Assembly: GCA_005240025.1 (NCBI GenBank)
Contig: SBBK01000107.1
Location: 1 to 11,160 of the forward strand
DNA length: 11,160 nt
Source: an archaeon
GTDB taxonomy: Archaea > Thermoproteota > Nitrososphaeria > Nitrososphaerales > Nitrosopumilaceae
Reading direction: 5' to 3'
Positions 5,427-11,160 of the stretch are shown here, one piece after another. Numbering within the stretch: the first letter of the stretch is position 1; each line of letters opens with the position of its first letter. Under the pieces are notes generated by a model that did no database searches, was not told where the DNA came from, and worked only from the letters and a program-made list of their open reading frames with translations. Both the position numbers and the translations under genes were made by a program.

Positions 5427-6419
5427 GTGCAAATCGGGATATTCGGCTCCGGCCAGTATGACGACGCAATGAAAACAATTAAAACCGTGCTGGACAATGG
5501 CGGTATTTCCTCAGTGTATGTTGGTGCCAAATCGCGAAAGAACACAGACTGCATAATTGTGACCGGTGGCGACAGAGGCGTCAGAAACTATTTTCACAGG
5601 ACACAAGACCAGCAGACTCCAGTTCTTGGTATAAGCGAGTCGGAATCCAGCGGTTTTCTGGCACAAATCGACCTCAAGGAATTCTCATCATATGTTGGCA
5701 GGATAAAAAAGGGAGACTTTGAAACGAGCGAGTTTACAAGACTCGGGGTCAAAATAGATGGCAAGCCAGTTTATCCGGTACTAAACGATGCGGCCGTATT
5801 TCCATCAAAGAGCGCTATGCTAATGGAACACGTTCTGCGTGTAAACAACGAGGAGGTGTGGCATGACAACAGTGATGGCGTCATCATATCGACACCAATA
5901 GGCTCATCTGCATACTCGATGTCTGCAGGGGGGCCTATGATTTTTCAGGACTCGCCGGTCTTTGGAATCGTCTCTGTCAACTCACTAGACATCACCAGGC
6001 GACCGCTGGTGGTGAGTGATTCCAGCATTATATCTGTAGATGAGGTCTCATCCAGGATGTACTGCGAGGTGGTGCTTGATGGTGCGGACAGGTTTCGAAT
6101 AAATACTGTCCTCGAATGTACAAAGACTGTCCCCCCTGCAAAAATAATAAGAATGAAAAAAGATTCGACTGCGGTTTCGGCTCTTGCAAAAAAGGTTCAT
6201 TTGGCAGAAGACCTGTTGAATATGCCGCCAAGTTCAAAACTTCTTCTTAAAACCCTAGAATATGAGGGCTCCATGACCCAAAGAAGCCTTGCCGCAAAAA
6301 CCATGCTTCCAGATAGAACGGTCCGTCTCGCACTGCACCATCTTCTTGACAAGGGGTATGTCAAAAAAAAGGTCTCAATTCGTGACGCTCGTCAGAAAAT
6401 ATATGAAATATCAAAGTGA
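5427..6419 (+). CDS. nadK: Divergent NAD kinase fused to a C-terminal winged helix-turn-helix
   Basis: Residues 1 to about 255 match the NAD kinase family (NAD+ plus ATP to NADP+). VTGGD at 45-49 holds the presumed catalytic D49, LND at 119-121 stands where the family has N-E, and DGVIISTPIGSSAYSMSAGG (150-169) is the diagnostic block. Two positions deviate: GGDG-T is GGDRG, and the N-E pair is N120-D121. Residues about 265-330 form a winged helix-turn-helix: SSKLLLKTLEYEGSMTQRSL, then a recognition-helix candidate DRTVRLALHHLLDKGYV, then a basic wing ending IYEISK, similar to MarR/ArsR-type domains. It could be a working NADP-making enzyme with a DNA-binding tail, or an NAD(P)-sensing regulator. 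Start GTG 5427 gives the family's first strand, MQIGIFGS. Its stop abuts the pyrG stop. Confidence 0.85.
   Translation: MQIGIFGSGQYDDAMKTIKTVLDNGGISSVYVGAKSRKNTDCIIVTGGDRGVRNYFHRTQDQQTPVLGISESESSGFLAQIDLKEFSSYVGRIKKGDFETSEFTRLGVKIDGKPVYPVLNDAAVFPSKSAMLMEHVLRVNNEEVWHDNSDGVIISTPIGSSAYSMSAGGPMIFQDSPVFGIVSVNSLDITRRPLVVSDSSIISVDEVSSRMYCEVVLDGADRFRINTVLECTKTVPPAKIIRMKKDSTAVSALAKKVHLAEDLLNMPPSSKLLLKTLEYEGSMTQRSLAAKTMLPDRTVRLALHHLLDKGYVKKKVSIRDARQKIYEISK
6363..6370 (-). terminator. T8 tract (minus strand), candidate terminator of pyrG
   Basis: Eight A residues on + are T8 on the minus strand, 50 bases beyond the pyrG stop and inside the winged-helix coding region of the convergent NAD kinase gene. 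It is the longest such homopolymer near a minus-strand gene end here. The run also encodes Lys-Lys-Lys, so coding use is an alternative explanation. Confidence 0.35.
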
Positions 6420-8015
6420 TTAGCTGGTGGCCGCATTTAAAAACGCCACAAACGATTCCTCTGGATAGCCTGGCCTGCTGCTGAACTCCGGGTGGAATTG
6501 CACGCCCAGATAGAATCTGTGTTTTGGAACCTCTAAAATCTCCATTCTCTTTGAGCCGTCGCTTTCTGCCGAAAAAATCATACCGTTTTTTTCAAGGACG
6601 GGCAGGTATTCCTTGTTTATCTCATACCTGTGCCTGTGCCTTCGTATTACACTTGTACCGTATGTTTTGTGTGCAATGGTGTTGTTTTTAATTGAAATCT
6701 CGTGGGCCCCAAGCCGCAGTGAGCCGCCCATGTTTGAGATGGTTTTCTGCTCAGGCAACAAGTCCACGATGGCGTTTTTTGTGCCGGCATCGAGTTCTGC
6801 CGAGTTTGCGTCATCAAAACCACAAACAAATCTTCCAAATGCCACGGCAGCAAGCTGAAATCCAAAACAGATGCCGAGATACGGTATGTTTTTTTCTCTT
6901 GCGTGGTTGGCGGTCTTGATTATTCCGTCTGCACCTCTATTCCCAAATCCTCCTGGCACAAGTATGCCATCGTATTTGTCAAGTTTTTCAATATTGCCGT
7001 TGATCGTCTCGGAGTCTATCCAATCAATTGAGACCGACTTGCCAATCTTTGCCCCTGCGTGCTTTAGGGCGTGGTTTACGCTGACATAGCTGTCTGCAAG
7101 TGTCACGTATTTGCCTACCATTGCTATTTTGATGTAGCCATCCTGTCTGTCAAGTGAGCTTACTATTGAGTTCCACCTGTCCCAATTTGCAGATGTGTTC
7201 ACCAGTCCAACCTTGCCAAACTTTGTAAATATTGTATCGACTATTCCCTGGTCATACAGGATCTGCGGTACCATGAAAATCGATTTTACGTCATGGCAGG
7301 AGAATACGTCGCGTATGGTGACATTTGTGAACATGGAAATCTTCTTTTTTGTGGATTCATGTAATGGGGCGGAACATCGCACCGCAACCAGGTCTGGCTG
7401 GATTCCAATCCTTCTAAGTTCTTGGACGCTGTGCTGTGTCGGCTTTGTTTTTTGCTCCCCTACAACATCAAGTGATGGTGCCAACGTCACGTGAACAAAA
7501 ATTACATTTTGCGCGCCATCTTCCAGCCTTAGCTGTCTTAGCGCCTCCAGAAACGGCAGGCTTTCAATGTCTCCTACGGTTCCGCCACACTCCACTACCA
7601 GCACATCGAGTTTTTCGCTTTGGGCAATGTTGCGAATCCTGCGTTTTATCTCATCAGTAACATGTGGAATTATTTGTACGCATGCACCCAGATATTCCCC
7701 TTTTCTCTCAGCATCAATTACGGTCGAATAAATCTGCGCAGTGGTGATGTTGTGAGTTTTTGGGATGTTCTGATTTAAAAATCGCTCATAATTGCCAATA
7801 TCCATATCGCATTCGCCACCATCGTCTGTGACAAATACCTCGCCGTGGGCAACTGGATTCATGGTGCCTGCGTCATAGTTGAGGTATGGATCGATTTTTA
7901 CGCAAGAAACTTTTTGGTTTGACAGCTGTAAAAGTTTGGCAATCGAAGACGTCACTACGCCCTTGCCGAGACCAGACATTACCCCTCCCGTAACAAAGAT
8001 GAATTTTGTCTGCAC
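6420..8015 (-). CDS. pyrG: CTP synthase (glutamine hydrolysing)
   Basis: Full-length at 531 residues. The N-terminal synthetase domain (about 1-275) begins KFIFVTGGVMSGLGKGV with the nucleotide-binding loop, then KIDPYLNYDAGTM, DDGGECDMDIGNYERF, and CGGTVGDIES (143-152). The C-terminal class I glutamine amidotransferase domain (about 294-530) has the oxyanion loop PGGFGNRG (354-361), the nucleophile C383 in GICFGFQ, and H508/E510 in VQFHPE. All catalytic triad residues are present. The enzyme converts UTP to CTP using glutamine ammonia and ATP. In archaea CTP also supplies CDP-archaeol for lipid headgroups. GICFGFQ instead of the common GICLGMQ is a conservative variation. The ATG at 8015 has a TATA-like element 26 bases upstream and essentially no leader. 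It diverges from the SemiSWEET gene. Confidence 0.98.
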   Translation of the reverse strand: MQTKFIFVTGGVMSGLGKGVVTSSIAKLLQLSNQKVSCVKIDPYLNYDAGTMNPVAHGEVFVTDDGGECDMDIGNYERFLNQNIPKTHNITTAQIYSTVIDAERKGEYLGACVQIIPHVTDEIKRRIRNIAQSEKLDVLVVECGGTVGDIESLPFLEALRQLRLEDGAQNVIFVHVTLAPSLDVVGEQKTKPTQHSVQELRRIGIQPDLVAVRCSAPLHESTKKKISMFTNVTIRDVFSCHDVKSIFMVPQILYDQGIVDTIFTKFGKVGLVNTSANWDRWNSIVSSLDRQDGYIKIAMVGKYVTLADSYVSVNHALKHAGAKIGKSVSIDWIDSETINGNIEKLDKYDGILVPGGFGNRGADGIIKTANHAREKNIPYLGICFGFQLAAVAFGRFVCGFDDANSAELDAGTKNAIVDLLPEQKTISNMGGSLRLGAHEISIKNNTIAHKTYGTSVIRRHRHRYEINKEYLPVLEKNGMIFSAESDGSKRMEILEVPKHRFYLGVQFHPEFSSRPGYPEESFVAFLNAATS

Positions 8016-8030
8016 ATTTACAGATGGAAA

Positions 8031-8056
8031 TTGGTATTTTTAATTGTTTATACCAA
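8031..8056. repeat. 7-bp inverted repeat in the pyrG/SemiSWEET promoter region
   Basis: TTGGTAT at 8031-8037 and its exact complement ATACCAA at 8050-8056 are separated by 12 bases, with half-site centres 19 bp apart, close to two helical turns. The repeat brackets the pyrG TATA-like box, the position of a steric operator. Seven-base repeats can arise by chance in AT-rich DNA, so the regulatory role is inference. Confidence 0.45.
8037..8045 (-). promoter_or_regulatory. TATA-like box of pyrG
   Basis: Minus-strand AATTAAAAA is centred 26 bases upstream of the pyrG ATG, which is ideal spacing for a leaderless archaeal transcript. It lies inside the spacer of a perfect 7-bp inverted repeat (8031-8037 and 8050-8056). 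Confidence 0.45.
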
Positions 8057-8059
8057 AAT

Positions 8060-8066
8060 TTTAATT
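8060..8066 (+). promoter_or_regulatory. TATA-like box of the SemiSWEET gene
   Basis: TTTAATT is centred 26 bases upstream of the ATG at 8089, predicting a leaderless transcript. A second copy, at 8070-8076, is too close to the ATG to be the main TATA box for this start. Confidence 0.4.
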
Positions 8067-8088
8067 CGGTTTAATTTCTTGTAAAGAA

Positions 8089-8355
8089 ATGTTTGAAGGC
8101 GTATGGCTGACCTTGCTTGGAAGCGTGGCAAGTGCTCTGGTCTCAGCAAGCTTCATCCCCCAGATAATAAAAGGATACAAAACAAAACATCTTGGTGATG
8201 TCTCATATTTGCTTATGATCCTCATCTCGGCAGGAATGACTATGTGGATCGTTTATGGAATAGAAAAACAGGATCTTGTGATCATAGGTGCAAACGTCGC
8301 CACGATAGCACTTAATATGATCCTGCTTGGCTTAAAGGCCAAATATTCCAAATGA
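8089..8355 (+). CDS. SemiSWEET-type sugar transporter (PQ-loop/MtN3 family)
   Basis: An 88-residue membrane protein with three predicted helices (about 5-27, 40-58, 62-83), the single triple-helix-bundle unit that defines bacterial and archaeal SemiSWEETs. The PQ motif is in SFIPQIIKGYKTK (21-33, P24-Q25), followed by DVSYLLM and MTMWIVYGI, and then IIGANVATIAL with N69, the Asn known to line the sugar site in this family. SemiSWEETs work as dimers in the membrane and move mono- or disaccharides down their gradient. The substrate is not predictable. Length is exactly that of the family, and the ATG at 8089 gives a correct N-terminus. It diverges from pyrG and ends 2 bases before the trpA stop on the other strand. 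Confidence 0.88.
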   Translation: MFEGVWLTLLGSVASALVSASFIPQIIKGYKTKHLGDVSYLLMILISAGMTMWIVYGIEKQDLVIIGANVATIALNMILLGLKAKYSK

Positions 8356-8357
8356 CC

Positions 8358-9170
8358 CTATTTGGTCTCAGCCTTTAACTTTCTTGCAAAATTTGCTACT
8401 TTGCTTTCTATTTCTGATGCCGGAGTTTTCTCGATCAATCTGATGAGCGCACTACCAATTATTACCGCATCTGCTCCATTTTTTACATAGTGTTTTACGT
8501 CGTTTGGCGTTGAAACTCCAAATCCTATTCCAACCGGAAGTCCGGCACCAACAGTTTTCTTGGTATTTCTTAATGCGTTGATCGTATAATTTTGAATTTT
8601 AGTGCGGACGCCGGTCGTTCCAAACACTGATACCAAATACAAAAATCCTGTGGTCTGCCTGGCGATTTTTCTGAGTCGTGGTTTTGTGGTGTTGGGCGAA
8701 ACGAGAAAAATTGTGTCTATTTTGTGTTTTTTTGCCGCCTTGAGGTATTCTCTTGATTCCTCAATGGTCATGTCTGGTGTGATGACCCCATCAATTCCTG
8801 CTGTTTTTGCTGCCTTAAAGAACCGGTCGTAACCCCTGCGATACAGCAAGTTTGTGTATGTCATGAGTACCAGCGGGATGTCGCTTTCTTTGCGAATTTT
8901 TCTGGCCATGGCAAGAAACTGGCCCATCTTGATGTTTTTTTCCAGTGATCTGGTACTCGCGTTTTGGATTACAGGTCCGTCTGCCAGCGGGTCGGAAAAT
9001 GGAAATCCGAGCTCGATTATGTCTGCCCCACCTCTGATGAGTCCACGTATTGCATCGAACGTACTTTTTTGTGTTGGATATCCAACCATCAGGTATGTGA
9101 TGAGTGCCTTTTCGTTTTTCTGAGCAAGCTCAGCAAATTTTTTATTAATCCTAGAAGTTTTTCTTGACAT
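8358..9170 (-). CDS. trpA: Tryptophan synthase alpha subunit
   Basis: About 270 residues with the TIM-barrel alpha-subunit signature. [17 protein letters not shown] carries the two catalytic acids, E53 and D64, 11 residues apart as E49/D60 in the enterobacterial enzyme. Later blocks are [24 protein letters not shown], the active-site loop segment [13 protein letters not shown], and [16 protein letters not shown] plus [11 protein letters not shown] for phosphate binding. It cleaves indole-3-glycerol phosphate to indole and glyceraldehyde 3-phosphate and channels indole to TrpB. I chose ATG 9170 ([12 protein letters not shown]). A TTG at 9179 would add three residues. Either way the start lies inside the trpB 3' end (overlap 20 or 29 bases), implying translational coupling. 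It is the last gene of the operon and converges on the SemiSWEET gene. Confidence 0.96.
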   Translation of the reverse strand: MSRKTSRINKKFAELAQKNEKALITYLMVGYPTQKSTFDAIRGLIRGGADIIELGFPFSDPLADGPVIQNASTRSLEKNIKMGQFLAMARKIRKESDIPLVLMTYTNLLYRRGYDRFFKAAKTAGIDGVITPDMTIEESREYLKAAKKHKIDTIFLVSPNTTKPRLRKIARQTTGFLYLVSVFGTTGVRTKIQNYTINALRNTKKTVGAGLPVGIGFGVSTPNDVKHYVKNGADAVIIGSALIRLIEKTPASEIESKVANFARKLKAETK

Positions 9171-10341
9171 ATTCTTCAACTACTTCGACATCTTTGTCGC
9201 CACGACCTGAAAGTGTCACAACAATAGAATCTGATTTCTGTTTTTTCTTTGCAATCTTTACTGCATGTGCTATTGCGTGGGCTGATTCTAGGGCAGGTAT
9301 GATGCCTTCGGTTTTTGTCAAAAGCAAAAACGCCCTGATCACCTCGTCATCTGTGGCACTTGCATACCTGACACGCCTGGTGTCTTTTAGATACGAATGC
9401 TCAGGCCCTACACCAGGATAATCGAGTCCAGCAGAAATGCTATGTGTTTCTTTGATCTGCCCCTCCGTGTCCTGCAACAGGTACGTCATCATGCCATGAA
9501 GCACTCCTTTTGAGCCGGCGTTTAGCGTCGCAGAATGGTGCCCGGTTTCCAATCCTTCTCCTGCCGCCTCGACTCCAATTATTTCAGTGTCGGTATCAAT
9601 CATTGGATAAAATGTCCCGATGGCGTTTGAGCCGCCACCGACACAGGCAATCACAGTGTCTGGGTGAGATTTGCCGATTTTTTTCATCTGCTGTAGTATT
9701 TCGCGCCCAATTATGGACTGAAAGTCACGAACCATCACAGGATATGGGTGCGGCCCGACTGCGGAGCCAAGGAGGTAATACGTATCATTTACATTCGTTA
9801 TCCAGTCCCGGATCGCCTCATTTATGGCATCTTTGAGTGTCTGGGAACCGCTTTCTACTGTGTGGACATGGCAACCAAGAAGATTCATTCTAAATACGTT
9901 CAGCCTTTGCCTGACGGTGTCCCTGAGACCCATGTACACTTCGGCTTTGAGGCCAAGGCATGCGCACGCCATTGCCGTTGCCACCCCGTGCTGTCCTGCA
10001 CCTGTTTCGGCAATTATTCGGGTCTTTCCCATGCGTTTTGCCAGGAGCGCCTGGCCCAAAGTATTGTTTATTTTGTGGGCACCGCCATGTAGAAGATCCT
10101 CGCGTTTTAGATAGATCTTTGCACCGCCTATTTTTTCGCTCAGATTTTTCGCATAGTAAAGCGGGGTGGGCCTGCCGGCGTATTCGGTCAGATAATAGTT
10201 TAGCTCTTTTTTAAAGGACTGGTCATTTTTGTATCTCAAGTAACTTGATTCCAGCTCCTCGATTGCGGGAACAAGAGTTTCAGGTATGTATTTTCCTCCA
10301 AACTCTCCAAACCTGCCGTCCTTTGGGAATTTTATTTTCAT
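9151..10341 (-). CDS. trpB: Tryptophan synthase beta subunit (TrpB1 type)
   Basis: A 396-residue PLP enzyme that condenses indole with serine. The Schiff-base lysine is K90 in [15 protein letters not shown], the catalytic acid is E112 in [10 protein letters not shown] (22 residues after the lysine, as in Salmonella), and the PLP phosphate loop is [10 protein letters not shown]. The N-terminal [13 protein letters not shown] and the C-terminal [12 protein letters not shown] and LSGRGDKD blocks, together with the length, mark the TrpB1 form that pairs with TrpA, not the longer TrpB2. The ATG at 10341 overlaps the trpC stop as ATGA (4 bases), with AGGAG about 15 bases and GTGAG about 8 bases upstream. 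The 3' end overlaps the trpA start. Confidence 0.98.
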   Translation of the reverse strand: MKIKFPKDGRFGEFGGKYIPETLVPAIEELESSYLRYKNDQSFKKELNYYLTEYAGRPTPLYYAKNLSEKIGGAKIYLKREDLLHGGAHKINNTLGQALLAKRMGKTRIIAETGAGQHGVATAMACACLGLKAEVYMGLRDTVRQRLNVFRMNLLGCHVHTVESGSQTLKDAINEAIRDWITNVNDTYYLLGSAVGPHPYPVMVRDFQSIIGREILQQMKKIGKSHPDTVIACVGGGSNAIGTFYPMIDTDTEIIGVEAAGEGLETGHHSATLNAGSKGVLHGMMTYLLQDTEGQIKETHSISAGLDYPGVGPEHSYLKDTRRVRYASATDDEVIRAFLLLTKTEGIIPALESAHAIAHAVKIAKKKQKSDSIVVTLSGRGDKDVEVVEEYVKKNF

Positions 10342-11108
10342 ATGGCTCTCACAAGACTCCTGACGTTTTGTTCAATATCTGAACTTTTCATGATGCTGGA
10401 ACCAACTAAAAACGCATCTGCACCGGCATTTTTCAAAAACACAATGTCATCCGGTGACTCGATCCCGCTTTCGGATATGATGATGCGGTCTTTTTCAAAC
10501 CCATCGAGTAGTTTTTTCGTGGTGTTGATGTCAATCTTAAGGGTGTCCAGATTACGGTTGTTGATCCCGATGATGTCAGCATTTGTTTTAAGCGAATTTC
10601 CCAATTCTTTTTTTGTATGTGCCTCTACCAAAACCTTTAGTCCTTTTCTGTGTCCGTATTCTATGAATTCGGCTATTTCCCTTAGATATCCAAAATCAAA
10701 CAGTGACTGTATCAATAACACATAGTCCGCTCCAATTTTTTTTGCTGCATCAATTTGTACTTTATCAACTATTATGTCCTTCATAAGCATGGGCACCTTG
10801 AGTTGCCTTCTGATCTCCATGAAATATTTCGGTGATCCGCTGAACATGTGTGGCTGTGTAAGTACAGATAACGCCAGTGCTCCACCCCTGACCATTGATT
10901 TTGCCAACTGGGCTGGATCGGAGACGCATCTAATTTGTCCAAGCGAGGGCGAGGCGAACTTGACCTCCGTAATTAGTGATGCATGTTTGTTCATTCGGAT
11001 GGCTTCAATTAGGTCGGTTTCTGACTGGGCAAGTGTTTCTGAGATTTCATACGTGCCATCCTTTATCGCTTTTTGTGAATTTTCCACCAGTTTTTTTAAT
11101 ACATTCAT
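10338..11108 (-). CDS. trpC: Indole-3-glycerol phosphate synthase
   Basis: A 256-residue TIM barrel with the IGPS catalytic set. E48 and K50 are in [11 protein letters not shown]110 is in MLMKDIIV, E162 is in VLVEAHT, N183/N184 are in GINNRNL, and E213/S214 are in IISESGI, with [12 protein letters not shown] as the final phosphate site. It closes the ring of carboxyphenylamino-deoxyribulose phosphate to indole-3-glycerol phosphate, the TrpA substrate. It is monofunctional: no PRA isomerase (TrpF) domain follows, and the next gene is trpB directly. The ATG at 11108 overlaps the upstream trpD stop as ATGA, and AAGGAG precedes it with an 11-base spacing, a clear internal ribosome-binding site. 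Confidence 0.97.
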   Translation of the reverse strand: MNVLKKLVENSQKAIKDGTYEISETLAQSETDLIEAIRMNKHASLITEVKFASPSLGQIRCVSDPAQLAKSMVRGGALALSVLTQPHMFSGSPKYFMEIRRQLKVPMLMKDIIVDKVQIDAAKKIGADYVLLIQSLFDFGYLREIAEFIEYGHRKGLKVLVEAHTKKELGNSLKTNADIIGINNRNLDTLKIDINTTKKLLDGFEKDRIIISESGIESPDDIVFLKNAGADAFLVGSSIMKSSDIEQNVRSLVRAI

Positions 11109-11160
11109 GACTCTTCGATCTCCTTGATTTTTTTCAAATCCCCGGTTGCTTTTACAAAAC
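11105..11160 (-). CDS. trpD: Anthranilate phosphoribosyltransferase, C-terminal fragment (5' part outside window)
   Basis: On the minus strand, one frame is open from the window edge to TGA at 11105-11107 and gives [17 protein letters not shown]. That resembles the end of TrpD, where the last helix follows an 'A..SG.A...L' pattern. The fragment is too short to identify on sequence alone. The call rests mainly on position: it sits immediately upstream of trpC with an ATGA overlap, the normal archaeal order trpD-trpC-trpB-trpA. Another trp gene such as trpF or trpE could also end here. Confidence 0.55.
   Translation of the reverse strand, partial: FVKATGDLKKIKEIEES
11120..11125 (-). promoter_or_regulatory. 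Shine-Dalgarno motif of trpC inside the upstream gene
   Basis: Minus-strand AAGGAG lies within the last codons of the upstream gene, 11 bases before the trpC ATG. It is the clearest intra-operon ribosome-binding site in the window and supports coupled translation from a polycistronic mRNA. Confidence 0.55.

Noticed and set aside
6860-6885. GICFGFQ in CTP synthase instead of GICLGMQ
   Set aside because: The nucleophilic Cys and flanking Gly residues are kept and the changes are conservative, so it is natural variation and not a lost function.
7330-7400. Possible defect in pyrG
   Set aside because: The frame is continuous for 531 codons with all synthetase and amidotransferase motifs in place; the gene looks intact.
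9171-9179. TTG codon at 9179 as the trpA start
   Set aside because: An ATG three codons later at 9170 is in frame and yields a normal TrpA N-terminus; the TTG is kept only as an alternative.
9748-10114. Several overlapping + strand open frames of about 95-115 codons inside trpB
   Set aside because: All are antisense to a full-length catalytic gene, have Cys/His/Pro-rich unnatural compositions and no own promoter.
10774-11127. Open frame of 117 codons on + inside trpC
   Set aside because: It mirrors the trpC codons on the opposite strand and shows no family motif.
1-11160. CRISPR array, insertion sequence, integrase, toxin-antitoxin or defence island
   Set aside because: No repeat-spacer pattern, transposase, terminal inverted repeats or defence-type domains are visible; gene content is core archaeal.

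Overview
The window reads as chromosomal DNA of a Nitrososphaerota (Thaumarchaeota) archaeon, probably of the Nitrosopumilales/Nitrosotenuis kind. Three things point there: a gene for the eukaryote-like ribosomal protein S26e, which among archaea is typical of the TACK lineages; an archaeal-type lipid headgroup synthase; and TATA-like boxes about 22-30 bases upstream of start codons with almost no 5' leader. GC content looks moderate by eye. This placement is an inference. There are no mobile elements, tRNA or rRNA genes, or CRISPR arrays, and no gene-free stretch reaches 300 bases.

Layout. 1-195 is the 3' end of a threonyl-tRNA synthetase gene. It is followed by a stand-alone response regulator (251-703), an agmatinase-family ureohydrolase (746-1612) and a CDP-alcohol phosphatidyltransferase, probably archaetidylinositol phosphate synthase (1640-2218), all on +. 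On - lie S26e (2219-2506) and a membrane-bound Cache-HAMP class III nucleotidyl cyclase (2559-4316). Diverging from the cyclase on + is a cluster: a previously easy-to-miss 39-residue four-cysteine protein (4395-4514), a PfkB-family kinase (4524-5396) and a divergent NAD kinase fused to a C-terminal winged helix-turn-helix (5427-6419). CTP synthase (6420-8015, -) and a SemiSWEET sugar transporter (8089-8355, +) share a 73-bp divergent promoter. The right end is a tight tryptophan operon on -, read trpD (partial), trpC, trpB, trpA, with ATGA-type overlaps.

How the genes fit. Most are housekeeping: translation (ThrRS, S26e), lipid headgroup synthesis, CTP supply (CTP also feeds CDP-archaeol), NADP supply and tryptophan synthesis. 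Signalling is represented by the receiver protein and the cyclase. The agmatinase would release urea and putrescine, which could matter in an ammonia/urea-using archaeon.

The most unusual items are the NAD kinase-wHTH fusion with an altered GGDG motif, the cyclase with Lys in place of the transition-state Arg, the tiny zinc-knuckle gene upstream of the PfkB kinase, the inverted repeat bracketing the pyrG TATA box, and three tail-to-tail gene junctions with gaps of 0-2 bp. I see no obvious new defence or mobile system here.
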